A stretch of 64,000 nucleotides of DNA from CAVSSX01 sp963730735. GTDB taxonomy: Bacteria > Actinomycetota > Acidimicrobiia > Acidimicrobiales > RAAP-2. Both the position numbers and the translations under genes were made by a program. Shown one piece after another: positions 8,881-17,045 of the stretch (the first letter of the stretch is position 1; every line of letters begins with the position of its first letter). The DNA lies in the NCBI GenBank assembly GCA_963730735.1, contig CAVSSX010000007.1:124001-188000 (forward strand). The letters run 5' to 3'. A model generated the notes under the pieces. It was not told the origin of the DNA. It saw only the letters and a program-made list of their open reading frames with translations, and made no database searches.

Positions 8881-9654
8881 CTACAGGGCAAAGGAGTACC
8901 CCCCGTTGACCGGGTACGTCTGCCCGGTGATCCACGAGGCGTGGGCGCTCGCCAGGTAGGTGACGATCCCGGCGACGTCGTCGGGCTGGCCCCGACGGCG
9001 GATGACGTAGCTCTTCACGATCCGCTTGGTCTGCTCGTCCTGGAGGTCGGCGTCGGGGTCCACGTCGGGCGGGATGATCGTCCCGAGCGCCACGCAGTTG
9101 ACGGTGATCCCGTAGCGGCCCACCTCGCGGGCGACCGACCGGGAGAGGCCGGCGGCGCCGGCCTTCGAGGCGGCGTAGGGCGCCAGGTAGGGATCGCCGT
9201 AGCGCCCGGCATCGGACACCACGGTGACGATCCGGCCGTTGGTGCGATCGATCATCCCCGGCAGGACGGCCCGCACGCAGTGCATGACCCCGTAGAGGTT
9301 GATGTCGATGAACCGTCGCCAGTCGGCGGGGTCGGTCTCGTGGAACGGCCGCATGCCCTCCCACCCGGCGGTCCCGGCGTTCCCGGCGTTGTTGACCAGG
9401 ATGTCGATCGGGCCCATCTCGTCCACGACCCGGGACACGCTGTCCCAGTCGGTGACGTCGAAGATGGCCGATCGGGCCTTCCCGTCCGCCGTGAGCTCGG
9501 CCACCACCTCGTCGGCCCGGTCCCGGGCGATGTCGTTCACCAACACCTCGGCCCCGGCGGCGGCCAGATAGCGCGAGATCGCCCGGCCGACGCCCTGTCC
9601 GGCGCCCGTCACCAAGGCCCGCTTGCCCGACAGGTCGATGTCCAGCCCGGTCAC
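8881..9654 (-). CDS. SDR-family oxidoreductase
   Basis: A 257-residue classical short-chain dehydrogenase/reductase. It shows the cofactor motif GAGQGVGRA, the NNAGNAG motif, and the catalytic Ser followed by YAASK (Ser in VVSDAGR). The C-terminus PVNGGYSFAL is typical. It interconverts an alcohol and ketone with NAD(P). It lies between the amidohydrolase at 9724 and the CoA-transferase, all on one strand, and so probably handles a 3-hydroxy or keto intermediate of the same pathway; the substrate is not readable. Confidence 0.88.
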   Translation of the reverse strand: MTGLDIDLSGKRALVTGAGQGVGRAISRYLAAAGAEVLVNDIARDRADEVVAELTADGKARSAIFDVTDWDSVSRVVDEMGPIDILVNNAGNAGTAGWEGMRPFHETDPADWRRFIDINLYGVMHCVRAVLPGMIDRTNGRIVTVVSDAGRYGDPYLAPYAASKAGAAGLSRSVAREVGRYGITVNCVALGTIIPPDVDPDADLQDEQTKRIVKSYVIRRRGQPDDVAGIVTYLASAHASWITGQTYPVNGGYSFAL

Positions 9655-9723
9655 GCTTCCCCCTGCATCGTCACTGACACTCCACTTCGTCGATTCCGTT
9701 CCATCCCCCCGTCCCTCGCCGCC

Positions 9724-10962
9724 TCAGGGCAGCGGGTGGGGCGGGGTCGGGTGGCCGAACAGGTCGCATGCGTTCTGCCAACAGATCTTGCGCTGCTCCT
9801 CGGTGGTGAGGTCGGCCAGGTGGCCCTTCAGGAGCGACTGGGTGTTGGGCCACGTCGAGTCCGAGTGCGGGTAGTCCGACTCGACCAGGATGTTGTCGAT
9901 CCCGATGATGTCCTTGGTGAGGAAGCCCGACGGGTCGTCGAGGGCGCAGAACCAGAAGTTGCGCCGGAAGACCTCCGAGGTCACCTCGGGCTCGACCCCC
10001 AGCTCGTCCTGGCGCACGTTCAGGTGGTCGATGCGGTCGATGACCGCCCCCACCCAGCCGATGCCGCCCTCGGACATGCAGATCTTGATGTCGGGGAAGC
10101 GGTTGGCCACGCCCGAGTAGAGCCAGTCGACCGAGGAGGTGAACGAGGAGGCGGCGAACAGGGCGCCAATGACGCCGGTCGGGGCGTCATTGGAGGTGGT
10201 GACCGTCTCGCCGGCCGAGCCCACGTGCAGGCTGATGACCGTCCCGGTCTCGGCACAGGCCTGGAAGAAGGGCTCCCAGTAGCCGCTGTGGATGGTGGGC
10301 AGGCCCAGCTTGTGGGGGGCCTCGGAGAAGGTCACGGCCTTGAAGCCCCGCTCGGCGTTGCGCCGGATCTCCTCGGCCGCCACCACCGGGTCACGCAGCC
10401 AGGCGATCTGCTGGGGGATGAAGCGGTCGGGGTCGGTGCCGCACCAGGACTCGAGGTGCCAGTCGTTGTAGGCGCGCATGGCGGCGAAGGCCAGCTCCTC
10501 GTCGTCGGGCCACAGCGTCAGGCGCTGGCCCACGAAGCCCGGCAGGAACGAGGGGAAGCAGACCGAGGCCCAGATCCCGTTCAGGTCCATGTCGACCAGG
10601 CGGGACTTGGGGTCCCACGCCCCCTTGCGCATGTGGTCGAAGCGCGAGGGCTCGAAGGTGTGCTCGTTGCGGGGCCGGCCGGCCACGGCGTTGAAGCCCA
10701 CGTTGGGCAGCAGCTTGTCGGTCCACAGCCAGGCCTGGCCACCGTTGTCGGTGTCGACCACCCGGGGGGCCCGGTCGGCGAACTTGGCCGCGAAGCGTCC
10801 CTCGAAGATGTCGGGGCTCTCGACCACGTGGTCGTCGACCGAGATGATGGTGGCCCACAGTTCGGGCGGTTCGGGGTCGGGCAGGAACGTGATGGTCTCG
10901 ATACCGGGGAACCGGCCCGACGCTTGGCCCTGCTTGATCAGATCCTCTGTAGAAATTCCCAC
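9724..10962 (-). CDS. ACMSD-like amidohydrolase, cassette copy A
   Basis: A 412-residue amidohydrolase-superfamily protein. The metal-site motifs are SVDDHVVESPDIFEG (DxH in place of HxH), SLHVGSAGE (His) and VESDYPHSDSTWP (Asp). It probably hydrolyses or decarboxylates a carboxylic acid or ring-cleavage product. The start is the GTG at 10962, set by a full AGGAGG seven bases upstream and by the aligned ATG of copy B. After the first 25 or so residues it matches copy B almost exactly. It is preceded by the aldolase gene with which it was duplicated, which suggests the two enzymes act in sequence. Confidence 0.88.
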   Translation of the reverse strand: MGISTEDLIKQGQASGRFPGIETITFLPDPEPPELWATIISVDDHVVESPDIFEGRFAAKFADRAPRVVDTDNGGQAWLWTDKLLPNVGFNAVAGRPRNEHTFEPSRFDHMRKGAWDPKSRLVDMDLNGIWASVCFPSFLPGFVGQRLTLWPDDEELAFAAMRAYNDWHLESWCGTDPDRFIPQQIAWLRDPVVAAEEIRRNAERGFKAVTFSEAPHKLGLPTIHSGYWEPFFQACAETGTVISLHVGSAGETVTTSNDAPTGVIGALFAASSFTSSVDWLYSGVANRFPDIKICMSEGGIGWVGAVIDRIDHLNVRQDELGVEPEVTSEVFRRNFWFCALDDPSGFLTKDIIGIDNILVESDYPHSDSTWPNTQSLLKGHLADLTTEEQRKICWQNACDLFGHPTPPHPLP

Positions 10963-11035
10963 GGTGACCTCCTCTGGACCTCTGTGGAACGAAGCGTTGT
11001 GTGGCGTCGGGTGCAGCTCGCACCCAGCGCCGTGA

Positions 11036-11812
11036 TCAGTCGAGCACCTCGGGCTCGGAGCGCAAGAGCTGGCGGACCGCACCGTCGAAGAACACGGGCG
11101 GACAGCCCATCTTGAGGCCGGCCTTGATCTGGGCCCGGGCCGCCGGGGCGATCGCCCGGGGTGTGACGCCGGCCACCATGGTGTCGTACCAGAATTTGCA
11201 CATGCGCTCGAAGGTGACCGCCTGGTAGCAGGCCTCGCCGATGGTCCGGCCGGTGACGATGGCCCCGTGGTTGGCCAGCACCACCCCCGTCGCCGTGCCC
11301 ACCCGCTCGGCCAGCTGGGCCCCGAGCGAGGCCGAGTCGACCAGGCCGGCGTACTCGTCGACGAAGCGGATGTCGCCGTCGAAGATGCACGAGTTCTGGT
11401 GGATGATGTCGGGGGCGATCCCCATGCCGCCCAAGAGCGTGGCGTAGTAGGGGTGGCCGTGGACGATCACCTTGGCGTCGGGCCGGGCCCGGTGCAGCTC
11501 GGTGTGGATGAACACCGCCGCCGTCACGTCCCAGCGTCCCTCGAGCAGCTCGCCGCCCTCGGCCACCCGGGCGATGTCGCTCGCCTGGGTCTCCTCCCAC
11601 CAGATCCCCCAGGGATTGCACCACAGGTTGGTGGTGCCCTCCTCGACCCAGGTGATGTGGCCCGAGAGGTTCTCCTGCCAGCCGGCGTGGGCCAGGATCC
11701 GCAGGGCGCAGGCCAGTTCCTGGCGGACGCTCAGCTCCCGGCCGATCCCCTTGACCGGGCGGCGCTCGGTCGGGGTGGGGCGTTCCTCGGTCACCGTCGA
11801 CGCATCGGTCAT
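11036..11812 (-). CDS. Class II aldolase/adducin family protein, cassette copy A
   Basis: A 258-residue class II aldolase/adducin-fold protein. The zinc-ligand pair is in VIVHGHPYYATLLGG (HGH), followed by VLANHGAIVTG with the third His. Known family members are L-fuculose-phosphate-type aldolases, epimerases and decarboxylases. The activity is therefore carbon-carbon bond cleavage or a related metal-dependent enolate step. It is nearly identical to copy B at 32092, differing at residues 3 and 15 near the N-terminus. The candidate operator at 11855-11870 sits 43 nt upstream of the ATG, so this is probably the first gene of the run to 2514. Confidence 0.9.
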   Translation of the reverse strand: MTDASTVTEERPTPTERRPVKGIGRELSVRQELACALRILAHAGWQENLSGHITWVEEGTTNLWCNPWGIWWEETQASDIARVAEGGELLEGRWDVTAAVFIHTELHRARPDAKVIVHGHPYYATLLGGMGIAPDIIHQNSCIFDGDIRFVDEYAGLVDSASLGAQLAERVGTATGVVLANHGAIVTGRTIGEACYQAVTFERMCKFWYDTMVAGVTPRAIAPAARAQIKAGLKMGCPPVFFDGAVRQLLRSEPEVLD

Positions 11813-12115
11813 GAGAAACCCTCCCCCTCCCCACCAGCTTGCGCTGTTCGAAGACTACCGATCGTTTGGTCGGCTCGCAACCGAATCAGCAGGTGCAGAC
11901 ACCATTCCGGTGGCCGCCCAATGGTCCCGACGGAGTCGAGGGTATTTACGGCAATCATCGATGGATCCGAAGACTCGAAGTAACTGCATCCCCCTGAGAG
12001 ATAGAGGGCACTATGGACCGACATCCCCGACCGCCGAACGTGGGGGCCGAGAGGTCGCCGGAGGTCGTCGTGACGATCCGAAGTCCCACCGGGGCCTCGG
12101 TCGCGGCCGGAGGCA
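11813..12115. other. Intergenic region upstream of aldolase copy A
   Basis: A 303-nt gap between the aldolase start and the LLM gene stop, both on the minus strand. It is richer in A+T than its neighbours. The aldolase-proximal end holds the candidate operator at 11855-11870 and the edge of the duplicated block (11880). No convincing small gene or terminator was seen in the rest. Confidence 0.6.
11855..11870. promoter_or_regulatory. Candidate operator RCCAAACGNTYGKTAG, site 2
   Basis: The minus strand reads ACCAAACGATCGGTAG, 43 nt upstream of the aldolase copy A start. It matches site 1 (1340) at 15 of 16 bases and is identical to site 4 (32911). It is flanked by CCGA and TCGG inverted half-sites. 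Confidence 0.55.
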
Positions 12116-13342
12116 TCATCGGACAGAGAGCTCTTCGAGCCCTCGGGGAGCAGCACCGTGCTCGGTCATCGGCCCGGCGATGCCGTCGAACGTGGCCCGG
12201 AGGCGCGGGAGGACCTGCTCGGCGTAGCGCTCCATGCTCCCGTTGACCAGGTCGTAGCCCATGGTCCCGCCCTGCACCATCATCAGCAGCTGGCCGAACC
12301 CTCCGACCCGCTCGTGGAACCGGCAGAGCTGGTCGTAGACGGCGTCGGGCCCGCCGGCGAAGAAAAAGCCGCCCTCGATCAGGTCCTCGATCGAGCTCGA
12401 GGCGAAGTGGCCGGTGGCGGCGCTCGTCTCGCCGTTCATCGCCGTCGACTTCATCAGGGCGGCCCGAACCCGCGGGTCGACGTAGCCGGGCACGTTCATG
12501 AACTGCGGCGCCACCTTGTTGTGGCGGAGGTACCAGTGGAGCTTGCGGGCGCCGGCCAGGCCCTCGCGGTCGTTGTCGCCGACGAACACCAAGCCGCAGT
12601 AGGCCAACATCTCCGGCGGGGTGGCCCCGAAGCCCAACTCCTCGGACCGGTTCCGGTAGGCGTCGAAGATCGTCCGGGCGCCCTCGGCACCGTTCAAGAT
12701 GGTGGCCAACACGTACTGGTGGTCGGCGACCTCGACGGCGCTCGACGCCGTCTGGGTCGGCACCCAGACGGGCGGATGGGGATCCTGGTACACCCTCGGC
12801 CAGGCGTTCACCTGTCGGTAGTGGTAGTAGTCCCCCTCGAAATTGAAGGGGCCGTCGTGCGCCGTCCAGGCCTTCACCACCAGGTCGGCGGCTTCCCAGA
12901 ACCGGAGTTTGGTGTCGACCGGGCTGGAGTTGCCCGCCGAGAACTCCATCGGGACACCCCGGACGAACCCGCAGTCCAGCCGGCCCTGGGAGAGCACGTC
13001 GATCATGGCCATCTCCTCGGCGACCCGGAGCGGGTGGCCGCGGTTGGCCAGGGGGCTCCCCAGTGACAGGATCCGGGCCGAGGAGGTCTCGCGGGCGATG
13101 ATGGCCAACGGAATCGAGGCCGACGGTTCGACACAGGTGGCCGTGGCGTGGTGCTCGTTGATCATGATGTCGAGCCCGAGCTGGTCGGCCCGGCGGTAGA
13201 TGTCGAAGTACTTCTCGTAGAGCTGGAACCCGAGCTCGGGGTCGTAGACGCGGTTGGGCAGCGTCACCCGGGCCGACTCGAAGGTCGACTCGGGCGGAAT
13301 GTACGGGTAGGGCATCTCGGTGAAGGCGTAGGTGCGGAACAT
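12116..13342 (-). CDS. LLM class flavin-dependent oxidoreductase
   Basis: A 408-residue bacterial-luciferase-like monooxygenase. The motif MINEHHAT and the TIM-barrel strands LSLGSPLANRGHPLRVAEE and LDCGFVRGV are typical of the flavin-dependent group. It probably uses reduced flavin from a separate reductase to insert oxygen. It lies 2 nt after the alpha/beta hydrolase gene, as the last gene of the operon opposite the IclR regulator. Known relatives include type II Baeyer-Villiger enzymes, and a monooxygenase grouped with two hydrolases would suit oxidation then ester or lactone opening; that is inference. Confidence 0.87.
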   Translation of the reverse strand: MFRTYAFTEMPYPYIPPESTFESARVTLPNRVYDPELGFQLYEKYFDIYRRADQLGLDIMINEHHATATCVEPSASIPLAIIARETSSARILSLGSPLANRGHPLRVAEEMAMIDVLSQGRLDCGFVRGVPMEFSAGNSSPVDTKLRFWEAADLVVKAWTAHDGPFNFEGDYYHYRQVNAWPRVYQDPHPPVWVPTQTASSAVEVADHQYVLATILNGAEGARTIFDAYRNRSEELGFGATPPEMLAYCGLVFVGDNDREGLAGARKLHWYLRHNKVAPQFMNVPGYVDPRVRAALMKSTAMNGETSAATGHFASSSIEDLIEGGFFFAGGPDAVYDQLCRFHERVGGFGQLLMMVQGGTMGYDLVNGSMERYAEQVLPRLRATFDGIAGPMTEHGAAPRGLEELSVR

Positions 13343-13344
13343 GG

Positions 13345-14172
13345 TCAGCTCGATACCCCCGATGGCTGCAGCCGACGGCCCACGTCCGCCCCGCGCACGA
13401 AGGCGGCGATCGTCTCGGCGAGGGCCGTCGGTTGCTCCTCGTCGACCCGATGCCCGGCGTCGGCCACCGGGACCACGCGGGCGTTGTCACCGATGAGCGA
13501 CCCGAACGTCGAGAAGTAGTCGGGCTCCAGCACGAACGCGTCGTCGGCCCCGTGCACCACCAGCGACGGCACCCGGATCCGGGGCAGGCGGTGGCGCAGC
13601 TGGGGATTGTGCAGATAGGGCTCCCAGGCGAACCGGGCCACCGCCTCCTGGGCCACCGCCAGCTCGAGGAATTGGTCGTCGGAAAATTCCGCAGCATTTG
13701 GTGCTTTGGCGACATCGGCATACAGCGCTCGGCGCACCTGATCGGACGAGGACGCATAGAGGTCGACGAAGGCACGATCGTCGCGTGTGCCGTTCTTGAT
13801 CCCGACGGGCGACACAAGGACGAGATGGGAAATTCCTGCTTCGCTCTTGGTGGCTATTTCGGCCGCCAACCATGCGCCGATGGAGACCCCGATGACCGGC
13901 ACGGTTTTCTGCTGACGATCGAGGAACTCGAGGTAGAGGTAGGCCAGGTCGTCGATCGTCCGCAGATGCGTCGGGCGGGCCGAACCCCAGCCCGGGTGCT
14001 CCGGGGCCACCACGGTGAACTCCCGGCCCAGCGCCTCGAGGAACGGCCGGTTGAACAAGAACCCGTCCTCGCCGTGCAGGAGTACGAGCTCGGGACCGGC
14101 GCCGAAGCGGCGGATCTTCAGGGTGGCGCCGAGCACGTCCACCGCCTCGATCTCGGTGGCGGTCGTGCTCAT
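13345..14172 (-). CDS. Alpha/beta hydrolase
   Basis: A 275-residue alpha/beta-fold hydrolase. The triad is visible: Ser in GVSIGAW, Asp in VVHGADDAFV, His in ADAGHRVDEE. It likely cleaves an ester, lactone or carbon-carbon bond. The ATG at 14172 overlaps the stop of the esterase gene as ATGA, so the two are coupled. Bases about 13680-13920 have noticeably more A/T at third codon positions than the rest of the gene and its neighbours, which could mark recombination with a foreign allele. Confidence 0.88.
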   Translation of the reverse strand: MSTTATEIEAVDVLGATLKIRRFGAGPELVLLHGEDGFLFNRPFLEALGREFTVVAPEHPGWGSARPTHLRTIDDLAYLYLEFLDRQQKTVPVIGVSIGAWLAAEIATKSEAGISHLVLVSPVGIKNGTRDDRAFVDLYASSSDQVRRALYADVAKAPNAAEFSDDQFLELAVAQEAVARFAWEPYLHNPQLRHRLPRIRVPSLVVHGADDAFVLEPDYFSTFGSLIGDNARVVPVADAGHRVDEEQPTALAETIAAFVRGADVGRRLQPSGVSS

Positions 14173-15209
14173 GCCGACGCCTCCGCCGAGACCGGACCGG
14201 CGAAGACCGTCCGCAATCGCCCGGCGATCTCCGAGAGCACCCGGTTGGCGTCACTCAGGACGTCGAGATGCCGGAAGAAACTGTGCAGCTGACCGGCGAC
14301 GACCTCGAGATGGACCTCCACCCCGGCGTCGTGCAGCCGTCGGGCGTACTCGACCGCCTCGTCCCGGAGGGGATCGCACTCGGCGGGGAACAGCAGCGCC
14401 GGCGGCAGCCCGGCCAGGTCCGGCTCGAGGGCCGGCGAGAGGAGGGGGTCACGACGGGTCGCCGGATCGGGCGCGTACAGATCCCAGAACCAGCGCATCT
14501 GCGTCGCCTGGAGCCCCGGACCCTCTCCGTAGGTGGCGTAGGACGTCGTGGCCATGCGTGCATCCAGTACCGGGTACACCAACACCTGCATCGAGAGGGC
14601 CGGGCCACCGCGGGCCCGGTTGGCCAGCACCACTGCGGCAGCCAGGTTCCCGCCGGCGCTGGTCCCACCGACGGCCACCCGACCACCGTCGCTCCCGAAC
14701 GAGTCCGCCTCGGCCCGCACCCAGTCCAGCGCCTCGAGGCAATCGTCCAGGCCGGCCGGGAAGGGATGCTCGGGGGCCAGTCGGTAGTCGACACTGGCCA
14801 CGGTCACCCCGGCCAAGTTGGCCAACCGCCGGCAGAACTCGTCGTGCATGTCGAGGTTGCCGAGCACCCAGCCGCCCCCGTGCATGAACAGGAAGATGGG
14901 CCGCCGGCCGGCGACGTCGGGCCGGTAGAGCCGCACGGTCCGCCCCGAGGGCAGCGTCCGGTCCTCGACGTCGGCCACCGCCTCGACGACCTCGGTCTCT
15001 CGTAGGTACGACGACCTGGCCGCCGCCAGATAGGCCTGGGCCGCCGCCGGGTCGGTGAAGACCTCGGTCGGGAACGTGGGTGCGGCACCGCTCGGGCCGA
15101 GCAGGGCAGCCGCCTCGGGATGGAGCGGCGCCGGCGAGCCGGGCGCTCGGTCTCGCGGCAGGGACCAGACGGTGTCAGGCACCGCGGCCCGCCTGTCGAT
15201 CGGTTCCAC
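14169..15209 (-). CDS. HSL-family alpha/beta hydrolase (esterase)
   Basis: A 346-residue esterase of the hormone-sensitive-lipase family. The oxyanion-hole motif FMHGGGWVLG, the nucleophile motif GGTSAGGN (Thr replacing the usual Asp of GDSAG), Asp in AECDPLRDE and His in GQLHSFFR are all present. It hydrolyses carboxylic esters. It is the first gene of the operon controlled from the 142-nt divergent region shared with the IclR gene, and is coupled to the next hydrolase by an ATGA overlap. Confidence 0.9.
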   Translation of the reverse strand: MEPIDRRAAVPDTVWSLPRDRAPGSPAPLHPEAAALLGPSGAAPTFPTEVFTDPAAAQAYLAAARSSYLRETEVVEAVADVEDRTLPSGRTVRLYRPDVAGRRPIFLFMHGGGWVLGNLDMHDEFCRRLANLAGVTVASVDYRLAPEHPFPAGLDDCLEALDWVRAEADSFGSDGGRVAVGGTSAGGNLAAAVVLANRARGGPALSMQVLVYPVLDARMATTSYATYGEGPGLQATQMRWFWDLYAPDPATRRDPLLSPALEPDLAGLPPALLFPAECDPLRDEAVEYARRLHDAGVEVHLEVVAGQLHSFFRHLDVLSDANRVLSEIAGRLRTVFAGPVSAEASA

Positions 15210-15240
15210 ACACGCCCACGCACGGCCCCCCGTCGAGGTA

Positions 15241-15264
15241 AGATGTCTTCTCTACAAGACATCT
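15241..15264. promoter_or_regulatory. Perfect 9-bp inverted repeat, candidate IclR operator
   Basis: AGATGTCTT and its complement AAGACATCT flank the 6-nt spacer CTCTAC, in an A/T-rich stretch of the divergent esterase-IclR gap. It lies 32 nt upstream of the esterase start and 88 nt upstream of the regulator. TTCTCTACAA within it recurs 20 nt on, next to a second repeat. Confidence 0.65.
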
Positions 15265-15271
15265 GTTTTCT

Positions 15272-15286
15272 CTACAATGAGTGTAG
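15272..15286. promoter_or_regulatory. Second inverted repeat in the IclR divergent region
   Basis: CTACA and TGTAG flank a 5-nt spacer. It overlaps the second copy of the direct repeat TTCTCTACAA, so the region may carry two regulator sites in tandem. Confidence 0.45.
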
Positions 15287-15351
15287 TCAGCCTGAATTAG
15301 GCACGCAATAGGTAGGCGCCCTCGGCGCGTGCCCGGTGAGAGGAGATCCCA

Positions 15352-16239
15352 ATGGCGGCACCGGTGCCGGCGGTCATGCGGGCAGAGCGGATCCTGGACA
15401 CCCTGGCCGCCTCGCCGCGGCGCGGGTACACGGCGGCCGAACTGGCGGTGGCGGTGGGCGTCCACCGCTCGACCTGCTTCTCCCTGCTCGCCTGCCTCAC
15501 CGAGCTCGGCCTGGTCGAACGGGAACCGGGGTCGAAGTACTACCGGCTGGGCCCGAAGCTCCTGGCCCTCGGGACCGCCGCCGCCGAGCGGTACTCGGCC
15601 AGTGCCGAGTCCCGGCGCGAGATGTACGCCCTGGCCGCCGACCTCGATGTCGGGATTCTCGTCTGCGCCGCCGTGGACGACCACCTGGTGATGCTGGACC
15701 GGGCCGGTTCGGAGGTCGCCGACTTCGGCATGCCCCCACGCCACCTGGTCACGTCCGAACTGGCCCCGCCGATCGGGGCCATCTTCGTGGCGTGGTCGTC
15801 CCCCGAGGCCATCGAGCAGTGGATCGCCCGCGCCCCCGCCTCGGCCACCGCCACCGACCTCGAGTCCTACCGCCGAAGTGTGGCTGCCGTACGGGCCCGT
15901 GGCTACTCGATCGGCAGCGTGGTCGAGGTGGAGCGCCAACTCGAGGAGATCCTCGGTCGCCTGCAGCAGACCCAGCGGACCGAGCGCCTCCGGGCGGCCC
16001 TGGAGCTCGCCGACCTGGTCCGGTGGGAATCCAAGCTCTCCGACGACGAGGCGCGTGGCGGGGCGGTCGACCACCTGATCGGACCGGTGTTCGACGACAC
16101 GGGTCAGGTCGGGCTGACCTTCACCATGTTCGGGCGTCCGGGGCAGATACGGGGCGACAACCTGGCCACCTACGCCGAGCCCCTCATGGCGTCGTGCCAG
16201 CGACTCAGTCGGACCCTCGGCCGCACCTTCGTCGAGTAG
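15352..16239 (+). CDS. IclR-family transcriptional regulator
   Basis: A 295-residue IclR-family regulator. The N-terminal winged helix-turn-helix covers about residues 8-70 (AERILDTLAASP, then TAAELAVAVGVHRSTCFSLL). A C-terminal effector domain covers about residues 85-290. It is divergent from the esterase-hydrolase-LLM operon and separated by 142 nt holding two inverted repeats. Known family members usually control the adjacent catabolic operon and their own gene in response to a pathway metabolite. The ATG at 15352 has GAGAGGAG upstream. Effector unknown. Confidence 0.9.
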   Translation: MAAPVPAVMRAERILDTLAASPRRGYTAAELAVAVGVHRSTCFSLLACLTELGLVEREPGSKYYRLGPKLLALGTAAAERYSASAESRREMYALAADLDVGILVCAAVDDHLVMLDRAGSEVADFGMPPRHLVTSELAPPIGAIFVAWSSPEAIEQWIARAPASATATDLESYRRSVAAVRARGYSIGSVVEVERQLEEILGRLQQTQRTERLRAALELADLVRWESKLSDDEARGGAVDHLIGPVFDDTGQVGLTFTMFGRPGQIRGDNLATYAEPLMASCQRLSRTLGRTFVE

Positions 16240-16253
16240 ACGCCGACCGACGT

Positions 16254-16266
16254 GCCCCCGAGGGGC
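16254..16266. terminator. Small GC hairpin between convergent genes
   Basis: GCCCC-CGA-GGGGC lies in the 28-nt gap between the IclR gene and the converging SDR gene. It could serve both directions but is short and lacks a T tract. Confidence 0.35.
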
Positions 16267-16267
16267 C

Positions 16268-17038
16268 TCAGATGGCCAGGGGGTAGCCGCCGCTCACCTT
16301 CAGGGTCTCGCCGGTGATGAAGTCGGCCTCGTCCGAGCACAGGTGGAGGACGGCGGCGGTGACGTCGCGCATCTCGCCCACCCGCGGCACCAGTTGGCGG
16401 TGCTCGATGAAATCGTCGACCAGCGACTGCGGGAGATCGGCCACCGCCGACTCGGTCGCCGTCAGACCGGGGGCGACGGCGTTGACCCGGATACGGTCCT
16501 CGGCGAACTCGGTGGCCAGGGCGATCGTCAACCCTCGGACGGCCAGCTTCGAGACGCCGTAGGGGCTCACCGGTTGGTAGCCGGCGATCGACGAGATGTT
16601 GACGATGACCCCGCCGCCGCGCTGGCGCATGCTCGGGCGACAGGCCATCGAGCAGCTGACGATGCCGAGGACGTTGACCTCGAAGACACTCCGGATCTCG
16701 TCCAGCGTGAGCATGCCGAACGGCTGGTTGTACTTGGTCAGGTGCTTCCCGGCGTTGTTGATGAGGATGTCGATGCCCCCGAGCGAGCCGACGACCCGGT
16801 CGACCGCCGAGGCCACCTGCTCGGGGTTGGCGACGTCGCACGCCACGGCCACCGCCCGGTGGCCGTCGCCCACCAGCACTTCGGCGGTGGTCGTGGCCGC
16901 GGCCTCGTCGATGTCGGCCAGCGCCACCGCGCACCCCCGCTCGCCCAGGGCCCGGGCGAAGGAACGGCCGAAGCCGATCGCCCCCCCGGTGATCATGGCC
17001 ACCCGACCGTCGAAGTCCCCCGGCATCCCTCTCCCCAT
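16268..17038 (-). CDS. SDR-family oxidoreductase
   Basis: A 256-residue classical SDR. It shows TGGAIGFGRS at the cofactor site, NNAGKHL, the catalytic Ser in NISSIAGYQ, and YGVSK. The C-terminus GETLKVSGGYPLAI is typical. It is an NAD(P)-dependent alcohol/ketone oxidoreductase of unknown substrate. It sits directly upstream of the first Liv ATPase gene on the strand map but is probably transcribed after it (7 nt gap), as the tail of the ABC-importer operon. The start could also be the downstream ATG at residue 5. Confidence 0.87.
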   Translation of the reverse strand: MGRGMPGDFDGRVAMITGGAIGFGRSFARALGERGCAVALADIDEAAATTTAEVLVGDGHRAVAVACDVANPEQVASAVDRVVGSLGGIDILINNAGKHLTKYNQPFGMLTLDEIRSVFEVNVLGIVSCSMACRPSMRQRGGGVIVNISSIAGYQPVSPYGVSKLAVRGLTIALATEFAEDRIRVNAVAPGLTATESAVADLPQSLVDDFIEHRQLVPRVGEMRDVTAAVLHLCSDEADFITGETLKVSGGYPLAI

Positions 17039-17045
17039 CGGTCGG

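Larger units (their letters stand above)
9698..11880. repeat. Duplicated aldolase-amidohydrolase cassette, copy A
   Basis: About 2.18 kb that reappears at 30782-32936 in the same orientation with only a few differences. It holds the amidohydrolase gene, the class II aldolase gene and the regulatory 16-mer upstream of the aldolase. One unlike patch (10891-11003 here) spans the amidohydrolase start. No insertion-sequence ends or target-site duplications are visible at the edges. Confidence 0.92.

Noticed and set aside
8323..11115. Long plus-strand open frame of 930 codons
   Set aside because: It lies opposite well-supported genes, has the low-complexity Gly/Val/Arg/His composition of a GC-rich shadow frame, and the same frame recurs opposite the duplicated cassette (30417-32171).
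9698..11880. Mobile element explanation for the duplicated cassette
   Set aside because: No transposase, terminal inverted repeats or target duplications are visible at either copy.
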